Below are positions 1 to 10,005 of a stretch of 64,000 nt of DNA, piece by piece. The position numbers were made by a program, and so were the translations under genes. Location of the stretch: positions 2,418,001 through 2,482,000 of the forward strand of contig JANFOG010000006.1 in NCBI GenBank assembly GCA_024336345.1, read 5' to 3'. The notes beneath the pieces were generated by a model. That model was not told the DNA's origin and made no database searches. It saw nothing but the letters and a program-made list of their open reading frames with translations. The stretch's first letter is position 1. Every line of letters begins with the position of its first letter. This stretch comes from Mariannaea sp. PMI_226. Its lineage: Eukaryota; Ascomycota; Sordariomycetes; Hypocreales; Nectriaceae.

Positions 1-494
1 CATATTGGACTTGAACCAATTGAACATGGTAGGAGAGAGCGTTGCCTTTCGAATTCAATGATACGAAGGATAGCTACAACACTGGTTGGGAACTTTTGTT
101 TTGCATGAGTATGTTTCTCATTGTCACTTGGCCGGTCAGATGTACCTCATTTAGCACAGTTTAAGACCCCCCTACTTTCTTTATCTGAATCATCAGGAAC
201 CGGAATAACTCTCAAAGAAGTGAACAAATTATTTACAATTATTTATTTCTTTCCACGACTCATTCAACCTCAGTGCCAGTATGTAGATTAATGTTCATGT
301 CCAGTTCATGTACTGAAGCTGCAGTGGGCCGAAAAATAAGGACCAGTTGAGAAAGCCAGGCCAAAGATCACGGTAGGGAGAGGCTAAATCTCGATGGTAG
401 AGCACGGCCCCAACTTGAAACATGTCAGCACGGTCACTTGCACACTAAGAGGACGGATTACCTACAGCCCTACTGAATTATTTCGTATGCTTAA
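1..494. other. Left-edge intergenic stretch
   Basis: No reading frame with gene-like features is visible. The right part is presumably the 3' flank of the small secreted protein gene that ends at 495. I see no repeat or RNA gene here. Confidence 0.5.
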
Positions 495-779
495 TCATTT
501 GTAGCATCGGCCGCTGATGCAATACTTGGCGCTGTTCTGACAGCATTCCTTCTTGCAGCATTTCTTCGTGCGGCAGCAGAAGCCACCTAGGGAACAGTAT
601 CGTGGATACTTGGCTGGGCAGACCAAGGCCGCAGCGAATGCTTTACCATCGGGATGATTGGTAGGGAGGTTGTGGCTCTGTTCGCCTGCCTCCGCGAGGC
701 TTTGCAACGCCTCTGCGGATTCCGTTGCTGGAATGGCAGAGACAAGGGGAAGAAGAAGGAGGAGTGCGTTGAACTTCAT
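495..779 (-). CDS. Small secreted cysteine-rich protein, 94 aa
   Basis: Single-exon gene starting at an ATG (779-777). Residues 1-15 form a classical signal peptide (short basic start, Leu-rich core, cleavage around VSA/IP). An acidic/polar linker of about 38 residues follows, then a compact basic C-terminal domain with ten cysteines at 54, 62, 68, 69, 74, 75, 79, 80, 87 and 92, including three CC pairs. Ten cysteines in about 40 residues suggests up to five disulfides, as in knottin- or defensin-like secreted peptides. The linker could be a propeptide. A TATA-like box lies 115 bp upstream on the same strand, which supports a real promoter. I do not recognise the family. It could be a host-interaction effector, an antimicrobial peptide or a cell-surface protein; the sequence alone does not decide. 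No intron is needed. Confidence 0.72.
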   Translation of the reverse strand: MKFNALLLLLPLVSAIPATESAEALQSLAEAGEQSHNLPTNHPDGKAFAAALVCPAKYPRYCSLGGFCCRTKKCCKKECCQNSAKYCISGRCYK

Positions 780-2155
780 TTTGAAGACGAAGAGTACCGT
801 AATGTTGGTAGGGTATTAGATTTAAACTTGATCTGAGAAAGAAAATTGTTTGATTGATCAATGATATATCTAAACAACTGTTGGTAGGAGACGCTTTTAT
901 ACTATTTTCTCAGCTGCAGGGGAACAGCGCCTACTGGGAACTCAGGAGACAACTCTGAATAGCTTAACCTGTCGCTTGGATCGTATATCAGCGATCCTTC
1001 AGCTGGGATCAGCTAGCGGCGGGGATCAATCCTTCTGCTAGATGGAAACCTCAACTCTAACTGGGCCATGCCGCAATCAGCCTTCAAAATTGACCCGATT
1101 CATAAATTGCTTACGGTCAATGCACCTCACAAACTCGGATCGTCGCTCACCCCTACCTTATTCTCTCCCCCTCACCTCACTGGTTTGGCGGCTGGTTGAC
1201 CCGAAAAGATCGCTGCTGAATTCCCGAGACAGGTTCTTGAAGCTTGTCTAATTGCAGCCTTATGCACCTTACTGTGTGCCATTTGTGGCGTACGATGCGA
1301 GATTGAACAAGGTACTTATGTTTTCCCGAAGAAAATGTCTAGAAGTATGCCTTGGCTTAGTTTCATAATGTCAGACGCAGGTTATTTCTCTTCTTGCTTC
1401 TTTTTTTTTTTTTTTTAATTCACATTATTAGTGCCTTTTCAGGCTTAATTTTATCGAGTACGTTGCAACGTCAAAACCAGGATGAAAGGGAAAGTTTCAT
1501 GTTTCTTTCTCAATCATCTTACAAGATGAATCTTAGACAATGAGGGAAATATGATTGTTTGATAACGTCAAATTTCAATTTACATCTGTCTTGACCTCTT
1601 TGATGCTAATTTGTGCGTATATCTATTATAAATACCTTGGACATCTTTTCTCATATCGTCCAGTGCGGGTGTAATCTAAGCGCTCTGGAGCTGGATAAGG
1701 AAATGTGTAGAATAAGAGCTTGAGTGAATTTTCACAGGTGATCGTCTGACTCAAATCATCTCTTCCAATCTCCCAATAATTACTTACATCGTTGAGCATT
1801 CAAAATTGCCCATAACTGTCCTTAATATCTACCAGAAACGCATCGATTAGAGAACAAAGGTTCATTTGCAAGTCCAGATAGGACTGGACTGTATCAACAG
1901 GGGGCAATTAGTTACTGAAATGCATATGTATCAACTATCGGGGGTTAATGACAAGTCAGCCTGTGTGCGTATCTCAGCTCCTCCATAGCACCACTCACAT
2001 CATGCCAAATCCCTTTTATCACAACGCTTACTGTCCCAGTGTCCAAATAATAGCAGCCCTGCGTCGGATAAAGAAGATAATAAGCAAGGTAATGCAGCCT
2101 GTTTATTTTAATTTTTTCCTTTTTGGATTTTGGTAGTAGCTACAATAATACGTCG
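780..2155. other. Intergenic region with a T16 tract
   Basis: About 1.4 kb without a supported gene. It holds the promoter of the small secreted protein gene at its left end and the 3' flank of the O-methyltransferase gene at its right end. A run of 16 T lies at 1401-1416. Short frames here (for example 1042-1251) show no motif, no homology that I recognise and no splice support. Confidence 0.5.
894..901 (-). promoter_or_regulatory. TATA-like box of the small secreted protein gene
   Basis: The minus strand reads TATAAAAG, 115 bp upstream of the ATG at 779. This is a good match to a TATA box at a plausible distance for a highly expressed fungal secreted-protein gene. Confidence 0.45.
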
Positions 2156-2926
2156 TTAAGCTTCTCCAGCACCCACATAAACTGCAACAAGCAAGCCACC
2201 AGCATAGGGAGCTGTTGTGCATTTGAATCCATTCTTTGGTTCAGACAAATATTCTAAGAGATCTGTATAACCAGCACTTCCTGCAATAATGTTATCCGCA
2301 ACAACCATTGCGCCGACCTTCAGATGATCTCTGACGACGGCTAAAGTTGGCATGGCAAGTTCTGACCAAACTATTGTGGGAAAGTCAGCTACGATCCGAT
2401 CCATGTACAAGACAGATATGATTTCCACTTATGCATGCAAGTACTCACTGTCCAGCAATAAAAAGTCGACCTCGTCTGGGAGATTTGTCTTGAGTGTTTC
2501 GCGCAAGTCTCCTTCACGAAGTTCAATCAACCCTTCCAGTTCGGTTCCCGCTCGCTGCCAATGCTCTCGAGCTCTAATGGCTTTGGTGGGCTCGTTCTCA
2601 GTAGCAATCACTTTGCCCGAAGCGTTCTGCAGCTTGGCATTTTGCCCAACAGCGAGAGCAAGATAAATGGTGCTCACACCAAAGGAAGTTCCGGCCTCGA
2701 CCACAGATTTTGCCCCGCTAGCTCGAAGGAGCAGATACACAAGGGCGCATTTATCAGGCTCAAGAGCTACAAATCGGTCAAGAGCAGCTGTGGCGGGCTG
2801 GCTGTCGGTGCTGACATAGGACGGCTCAGAAAGAGCTTGTGTGTGCAAGTCTTTGAGGAGCTCAAGAGTCTTGGGAGATGCCTGGATAGACTTTAGGGCC
2901 GTATCAATAACGCTCAGGTCGACCAT
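2156..2926 (-). CDS. SAM-dependent class I O-methyltransferase (family 3), 230 aa
   Basis: Two exons: 2926-2449 and 2370-2156, with a 78-bp intron (2448-2371, GTGAGT..ATAG). Splicing restores the motif LLLDIWSELAMPTL, typical of CCoAOMT-like methyltransferases. The SAM-binding loop VVEAGTSFGVSTIYLA lies about 80-95 residues in, followed by the acidic VIATENEP motif; the metal/substrate Asp sits in LLLDIW. The frame extends four codons upstream to a TTG, but the first ATG is at 2926, giving MVDLSVIDTAL. Length (230 aa) fits the family. The predicted reaction is methyl transfer from SAM to a hydroxyl group of a small, probably catechol-like, molecule in the cytosol. The substrate is unknown, and no biosynthetic backbone enzyme is nearby. 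Confidence 0.88.
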
Positions 2927-3951
2927 GTTGAAAGTCAAGTCTTTTGCTTTGTAACAATGGGAAATTTAGGAGCGAGTAAATGGAAAGCGGACTTGGAGAT
3001 GTCGTTCCTGGTCTTGACTGAAGTGCATGACAAGCGAAAGATTGCAAGTTGGTCAAAGTCCATACTCAATCGGAGCTGTCCGGCTTTCCGGAGGAGGGGA
3101 ATGCTACGATTAATGGCGGGGTTAACGAGTAAAACCACGGTTGGCTATTGGTTGGAGATGCTACGCGGCACTTGCGTGAGGAGAGACAGCTTGGCAGGGA
3201 CGTGTATTAATTGGAGCCAGCCTTACTAGCTCAGAGTTCCACTTGCTTCACCTCGGTTGTATATTGTCGGTGTCGTTTTCATACCGAGATGAGATAGTTC
3301 ACCCATTTGAATTGGCGTGTATTCTAGCATAAAAGAGGAACTTTAACATCCCTGAGCTGAGGAAGAGCTCCAGCTTCACCAGGCCTTACCGGTCCATTTT
3401 TTGTTTTAATATGTACTGCTGTCTCAAAAACCATGAATAGTGTTTAATAAAAATGAGTAAAGTGTTACGCAATTCAATTCCTCCCAACTGAAGAGTGGAC
3501 CGTTCTGGTCCAGTAGGCCTATTGGATGTTGTTCTATGTGCCAAATAATGAACCTTGATTGAGCTGGACAAGACACGTCAACCGTTATAGCAAAATGAAA
3601 TGAGAAGAACGACGTATTCTATTTCCTCTATGTCAGGTTCTGCGGTATGTACGATACAAACAATACCTGTTCTGCTCTCGGTAAACCGTGTAATACGCTA
3701 GCCCTAAGTAGCAGAAGCTGCTAATAAGAGGACATCCATATCCCAACTAATAATGAACTGGAAGAGCCACCAACCCATCACACCACAAATCTCAACACTG
3801 ACTACCGTCTCAGTTGTTCACTTCAAATAGCCAAGCCATTTACAGTTGTCTGCTGAATGCCAAGTCAACGTGAACATATAGACTACTCTCAGACGATCTC
3901 TCCGAGAAAGCAACGAGGTAGGCCAGCACAGTGGAACACGCTGTTACACCA
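2927..3951. other. Intergenic region
   Basis: About 1 kb between the O-methyltransferase start and the HET-gene stop. It holds the O-methyltransferase promoter. No ORF, repeat or RNA that I can support. Confidence 0.5.
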
Positions 3952-5934
3952 TCAATGTATGGAAAAATCTTCAAGAGCTGGATCATTCCGGAGAAATTCC
4001 CCATACATAATACCATCCACATAGGCATCACCCAAGTAGGTAAATCCTCCCCCATCGCTTTCACTGCACGGTCGCAGGATGACAGGTGATCCGAGGCCCA
4101 ATAGTAGAGTTACAACGTCTCCAGGTTGGACGGTCCTGTAGCCCAGCCCGAACATCCCTTTGGTAGTTTTGAAGAGTGTTCGCTGACCATGGTGATGTAT
4201 TTTATGTTCTTGAAGTCGTTTGCCAGCATACCTTACCAAGCCAGATAGAGTCTCAAGGTCTTGTGACCTGTCCAACGGCGATCGCAGGCGTTTCACGAAT
4301 TCTATTTGTTCTAGCGTCAAGAAGTCTGCATCAACGTGACGTCGACGCATAAAATCTCGGACCAAGGTCTTACTTGCCTCTTTCATGGACGCATGAATAA
4401 CTCCTCGCCAGCGTGTTGCAAGTAGGGTTCTCCATACATAATCCTCTCCTGGGCTAGGTTCGCACCCTAGCTGCGCAAACTCCATGGTAACGGATAGCCA
4501 TGACTCGGCAATATCTCCAGTCGAGGCGTCACTACCATCTTCCCCGGCCTCTTTAGGAGGCACCATTACCTCTGTGATAACACCAACGCGACACCCACGC
4601 TGCCGAAGTACTCTAAGAGTGTCACCAAGACTGGCAAGAGGACGAGGTTGCATCATAGTGTAGGGAGTGACATTGAAGTACCATCCAGTGTTGATTCGAT
4701 AGTCATTCATGCTTCCTTGGCCAACCTTGTGCCAGTCGGGGACCCAAGAAGGCAGGTTGTGTGGGTTGTCTGACTCGTTCCTTGGCACCATACTGACGAG
4801 GTTGTATGTCGAACAACTCTGATACTCACGATCAATGAATGCCTTGGTCACGGTGATGAAGGTCTGAGCTACGGCCATACTGTAATCAGGCTGAATTCCC
4901 AGCGAATCTCCATCAGAAATAAGACCGAGCAACGCGAAGACAACATCTCGAGGTTCAGTAGCCAAAAACCATGGGCTATCTGGAGGGCCATGTTCTCGAT
5001 AGAGAATATTTGCCAGTGGGCTACCTATGCCTCGGATGAACTGATCACGAACATCCAGAGGGAGACAATAAAAAGTCCACAGGTCCCAATATTTCACGAA
5101 GCTACTTGTCTCTGGGTGAAGGCGTATATCGCTATTAATGCAAGCTCTTAAAGACTTAAATGTGGCCGCGAGTTGATCCAACGACAGGACCCTTGTGCCG
5201 CATAAGATGAAGACTCTCTTTGCCAGGGCAACCTCTTGATGGATCCATATTCCAAGCCAATATTCGCGAGCTAATATCTCATCGATTCCGGCAACTAGGC
5301 TCTGCTCGTCACCTGAGTCGAGTTGAAGGCCTGGCTCGCGGAGGAGATCTAGAGCGAATTGGGCTAACTCTGACCACTTGGACTCGGTATCGGTGCGTAG
5401 GAGTAATTTCTGGAAACATGCATGAAATTCGTTTTTAGCAGCGAGATAGTCGTATACGTCATCTCTCTCGCTCAAATCTAGCGGCCCTACTTTCAGTGCC
5501 CGGGGACCAACGCGAGAAACGAAGTCTAGTGCTCTATCCGTCTCCCGCGTGCCCTGACCTAACCAAGAGAACACGCAATCGGCCTTGCTGAAGATGGTAC
5601 CCATCTGGCCAACCTGGTAACTCTTCTCATCGATATTTGACTGTTGTATGCACAGAGAGTCGACCCAGAGCCAACCGTGGAAATTGTTCTCCTGGAGCTA
5701 CTTGAGTGCGGCATGGAGATTCATGCCAATTCTGAATAGAAGATGGTTGAGCACGATCTCAACTGTGTTTGCCATGTCGCCCCAAACATATGAAAGCGCC
5801 ACATAGTTGGCATCGTTGATGGAGGCGTGGCATAATTCAAGCGAAAGCGGAGAATCCTTGCAAGAAGTTTCAAGGAGACGGACGAGTCTGATCTCGGTGC
5901 TGTTGCGGGCGAGTCGATGGTATGTGAACTCCAT
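3952..5934 (-). pseudogene. HET-domain (heterokaryon incompatibility) gene interrupted by one in-frame TAG
   Basis: One uninterrupted reading frame of 661 codons runs from ATG 5934 to a stop at 3952, except for a single TAG at 5700-5698 (codon 79). Upstream lies the first HET motif, YVALSYVWGD. Immediately downstream, in the same frame, come the second motif WLWVDSLCIQQ and the third, MGTIFSKADCVFSWLGQG. The C-terminus has the family's typical GDAYVDGIMYGE. Family members have a residue such as Gln after the NLHAALK stretch, so the TAG is best explained as CAG changed to TAG. No intron can remove the stop without deleting HET core residues. HET proteins trigger programmed cell death after allorecognition. 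This allele would be inactive unless read through, or unless a shorter protein starts at the ATG at 5604, which would lack motifs 1-2. Confidence 0.8.
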
Positions 5935-7517
5935 AGGCGCAACGTATTGTGTTAACAACTGGACGACGAAAAGTCACACCGTGAGTATTTTGGAGGCTTT
6001 GGTTTCTACAGGATTGATTTAAGGCGCTTGCTGGCATCTCGTTGAGTAGAAGGGACGTTTGGCGCCGGGTTTCTGATGAGTCAAAATTTAGCATGCGTGG
6101 CGGCTATTCTGTCAAATCAGTGCAAGAGAAAATCCATTAGTTGTGTTGGTTATCAATGTTGGTTCAGCAAGCTTCCCCTTCACATGAACCGATTACAAGG
6201 ACTAAAGCACAGGCAAGGTGTTGGACTGAGTGGCGCTCGAACTTCGGGGAACAAGGATGACGAACATCAACAGGCGGTGCCGAGTCGCTGCGACTCCTAC
6301 AGCCTGTGAGTTCAGCTGTCGCGGCGTTGGACACTGGATGCGGTCGCGCTGCTGTCCAAAGCGCGAGAGAGGGACTTTGTGGGCAGTCAGGTGGAAAAGC
6401 AACATGGTCACTACTGAGGAGAATCTGGAGGGGAATTGAGCAAAACAACGATCATAGACGCAGAACGTTGGCACTGGTAAAGGTGGTAAAAGCGCTCCGG
6501 GGTTGAGCGGCGGCTGACACTGCAATAGAAGAGGACCAAAAGATGTAAGTAGGCCTGGCCGGTTGAAGGGACGTCGGCATTTTACCCAATAATGCGTTTT
6601 TGCATTAGAACCGCCACTGTAAGCTTAGCTGGGAAAACAGAGTGGCTGATGAAAAAGAAAAGAAAGAAAAATGTTGCTATAGGTATTGTATCGTTGCATT
6701 CACATCACACGCTGTCCATTTATAACGACGTAGCCCGCATTGACATGTTGCAACAAGATCATTCAAGTGTCTACAAGCATCTTATAGAAAGAAAAAGACG
6801 TCTATCTTTCTGTCTACATAGTAGCATAGTACATATGTTGGATTCTGTCCTCGTGACCACTTTCACAATACGCTCGATTAACAAGGGAGAAGAAACTGCG
6901 ACAGCGTCAAAGATCAACCAATCCTATCAAAGATGACGACGGCTGGACAGGGGCAGAAGTTCCTGAATACGCGTGTACACCATCCGTGCATCGTAATGCG
7001 GATCATTATTTTAACGTGGAATGCGTAATAAAGGGGCTGACCATGTATAGAAGCAGTACCAGTGTGCAACCTAGAGGCAATGGCGGAGAATCTGGGGCGT
7101 CGCAGGATATTAGCGCTGGCAATAGCGCTGGCAATAGCGCTGGCAATAGCACTCTCGCTAATTTGTTTCGTTCATGTAAGACACATCAATTGGCCACTCA
7201 GACTTCTCAAGTAAATTATAGCGTCGCTTCAGCCGCTGGTGCAGTAACCACTTCTGCCGCGAAAAGGGGACTAGTCAAGGGGAAAAAAAAACAAAGCTCA
7301 GGATACTGTACTCCGTAGTAGCTCTCGCATCGTCATCGTCAACAGCTGTTGGGCTTTTGCCAGTGGGGCTCGACGCCTCCGAGACCCTTCACCCCTGGAG
7401 AGAGAAGGCGGAGGAGCAGCGAAACCGTGAGGAAAAAAAAAACTCCCCAACTTTGGTCATCTAGATCTCCATTCTTTCGTACCAGAGCTTCACGTTGTAG
7501 ATTCTCTATGATATGAG
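5935..7517. other. Intergenic region with a short tandem repeat
   Basis: About 1.6 kb between the divergent HET gene and the arylsulfotransferase-like gene. It contains a 12-bp tandem repeat (7112-7147). Frames at 6592-6936 and 6986-7318 lack recognisable domains, and the second is mainly the translated repeat. No RNA gene was seen. Confidence 0.45.
7112..7147. repeat. 12-bp tandem repeat, three copies
   Basis: Three exact copies of AGCGCTGGCAAT lie head to tail, followed by a partial fourth (AGC). In one frame this reads as (SAGN)n, but no convincing gene surrounds it. Confidence 0.85.
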
Positions 7518-9197
7518 ATGATATCAGCAAACTATTTGTCCAGGCCTATTGTCAGCCTGGTCGGCCTGCTCATCCTCACCAACTGCGGCCTCTTCTATTA
7601 TCTCTCCCATGCGCGATCGTACTCAATAGAGCGTGAAGTTGTACCTGCATCCCCGGCCACAACACCTACAATACTCCCTTCACGCGCCTACTTGGAAGTC
7701 GTTAGACCCGAGGGGCCAGAGACTTGGCCCTACCGTGTCTACAAATCAGCTCCGTTTAAGCCGCCATACCTCCAAATTACGGGCAATGGCGGAGATGTGG
7801 CCGACGGATACCTTTTCTGGGCACCCAAATCTCGCAACAAGGTCTGGATATCAGAGGACCACCCCATCATCATGAGCCAAGAAAATGACCTCGTCTTTTC
7901 TCTTGAGAAAGCCCCTGGTCGTCACGCATTTGGCTTCAACAACTTTCGTCCACAAATTATCAACGGGACGCCGCACCTGACTATCTGGCAGGGTTCACAG
8001 CCGTTGGGCCATGGGTACGGGGACTTTATCATCTTCGATGACGAGTATATGATGTCCAAAGTTGTTCTCAACGCGAAAATCACGCCAAATACGCCAAAAG
8101 TCCCTCTTGGAAACCTCGACTTTCACGAACAGGAGATAACTGACCGCGGAACCGTATTGGTTACGGCATACAACAATGTACCTCGTGATCTGTCTGCGCT
8201 CGGGGGCAGAAAAGACGGCTGGGTTCTGGACAGCATGTTTTACGAGATTGACATGGAAACCAGCGAAATCATCTTCAGCTGGAGTGCCATTGATCATTTT
8301 GACTTTACAAAGTCAAAACTACCACTGCCATGCTTCATGGGAGATGGAAGCGCGGAGAAAGGCTACGACTTCTTCCACATCAACTCGATCCAAATTGTAG
8401 GGGACGCCTACCTCGTTAGCAGCCGCCACCAGTGGGCGTTCTACCTCATCTCGCAAAAAACAGGCGAGGTTCTCTGGGAGTTGAACGGCAGCGGCGTGGG
8501 TGGCAACTTTGGCGGATTGGCGCCCCAGGCCCAGTTTCGCTGGCAACACGATGCTCGCGCCCACAATATAAGCAGCGATGGTTTCGTTCTGAGCCTGTTT
8601 GACAACCATAATATCCCCTTTGATACCAACGTCACCTCGTCAAGAGCTCTTGTCCTGGATGTTCGACTTCCCCCTGATCCAACTGTTGCCCCTGTCCTGT
8701 TACGAGACCTGGAACCTCAGCACGACTTATTCTCCAATTGTCAGGGTAACTTCATAGCTGATCTGAGCAACGGTAACCAGTTGGTTGTCTATGGGCAGAC
8801 ACCGGTGTTCCGCGAGTACGGACCGTCTGGTGACAGCTTAGACGTTCGCTCTGAGGTCCGGTTCGGTACTGATACTGGCGCTCAAACCTACCGTGCGTAC
8901 AAGTCCGAGTGGAAAGCAACTCCAAGAGCCTGGGCCCCTTCTTTGGTTTTCGAAAATAACTCTACCATGAAGGGCTACGTGAGCTGGAATGGCGCGACAG
9001 AGGTTGAGTACTGGAACGTATACACCGTAAGCCGCGGAGCGGTTCTTGAATCTATCGGCAGAGCAACAGCCCATGGATTTGAGACCGTGATTGATATTCC
9101 AAGACAATTCAACGAGACAGAATGTCTACTGGTTGCGGCTGTACAAGATGGTGTAGAGGTGCGGCGTTCCAACACGGCCTGCTTGGACGGTTTGTAA
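7518..9197 (+). CDS. Arylsulfotransferase-like (ASST family) membrane-anchored protein, 559 aa
   Basis: Intronless gene starting at ATG 7518. An N-terminal hydrophobic segment (about residues 10-29, VSLVGLLILTNCGLFYYL) looks like a signal anchor, so the bulk is probably luminal or extracellular. The remainder matches the fungal arylsulfotransferase (ASST, Arylsulfotransfer_2) type: TWPYRVYKSAPFKPPYLQI near 70-90, then repeated beta-propeller-like units with DFHEQEI, FFHINSIQI, YLVSSRHQWAFYLI and FRWQHDARAH. The His-containing motifs HINSI and WQHDARAH lie where ASST enzymes carry catalytic and substrate histidines. Several N-glycosylation sequons occur in the C-terminal third. Bacterial ASSTs move sulfate between phenolic compounds without PAPS; whether fungal members do the same is not established. 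The family assignment is firm and the substrate unknown. Confidence 0.82.
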   Translation: MISANYLSRPIVSLVGLLILTNCGLFYYLSHARSYSIEREVVPASPATTPTILPSRAYLEVVRPEGPETWPYRVYKSAPFKPPYLQITGNGGDVADGYLFWAPKSRNKVWISEDHPIIMSQENDLVFSLEKAPGRHAFGFNNFRPQIINGTPHLTIWQGSQPLGHGYGDFIIFDDEYMMSKVVLNAKITPNTPKVPLGNLDFHEQEITDRGTVLVTAYNNVPRDLSALGGRKDGWVLDSMFYEIDMETSEIIFSWSAIDHFDFTKSKLPLPCFMGDGSAEKGYDFFHINSIQIVGDAYLVSSRHQWAFYLISQKTGEVLWELNGSGVGGNFGGLAPQAQFRWQHDARAHNISSDGFVLSLFDNHNIPFDTNVTSSRALVLDVRLPPDPTVAPVLLRDLEPQHDLFSNCQGNFIADLSNGNQLVVYGQTPVFREYGPSGDSLDVRSEVRFGTDTGAQTYRAYKSEWKATPRAWAPSLVFENNSTMKGYVSWNGATEVEYWNVYTVSRGAVLESIGRATAHGFETVIDIPRQFNETECLLVAAVQDGVEVRRSNTACLDGL

Positions 9198-10005
9198 ACT
9201 GGGAGGTTGTGATGTTGCTAGGAAAAAATAGAAAGGACTAAAGACGAGGGAAAGGGAACACCCTAAGCATTTAAAAGCTATTTATTCCATGATAAGGATC
9301 ACAAAAACAATGTGGTAAATGGATCCACGTCATGAAAGACCAATCGGACTAATAACAAGATGTTAATATAGCCTACCTAGAGCGAGAAGTTGCATCTCTA
9401 TCCCACCGGGTGGATAGGTATCACGACAACTCTTTTGCATATCACGTCATTAATATTCAATTTGTTGTAAATGATTCTAGGCGTGCTTTCGATCGCTTCA
9501 AAATCCGTTGCTAGTCGCTAAATTACAATTTTACTGATAGATTATTATCCTTGGTGTCTTCCTTCAGTTCTCGAAGACATACTATCCTCCCCTGGACGTA
9601 CGGTGATCCCGGCCGTTTCTAAATTGATATAACGAGAGTCGACATTTCCATGAAACTTAGCCACCTTTGCCACCACGTCATCGCTCTGAATAGCATGAAT
9701 CTTCCAAGCACGTCATATATGTGCGAACTTGCCGAATTTCCTTTCATAGCAATTCCCTGATACCAATCGAGTATTAACCGCACTTGGTTATCTTTATATA
9801 GTTTATTCACCCTCCACACTCACTTAAGTCTTTCATCAACTTGGTTGATTTTTCAACAGTTTGGAGAGTACAACTTCAACATATTGCCTTGTCGAAATAT
9901 AAACCACAAAAGCCCTCGGCGTGTAAGCCCTGTATTAGAACAACCTTGACAAACTCTTTGGCATTCATTGCAGAGCCGCTCGCCCCAGTCCTTGAGAACT
10001 TTGCC
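9198..10005. other. Intergenic region
   Basis: About 0.8 kb between two tandem plus-strand genes: the 3' flank of the arylsulfotransferase-like gene and the promoter of the flavin monooxygenase gene. No supported gene, repeat or RNA. Confidence 0.5.

Noticed and set aside
5570..5710. Intron that removes the TAG in the HET gene
   Set aside because: Possible GT..AG pairs around the stop would delete the WLWVDSLCIQQ motif or are too short (about 10 nt).
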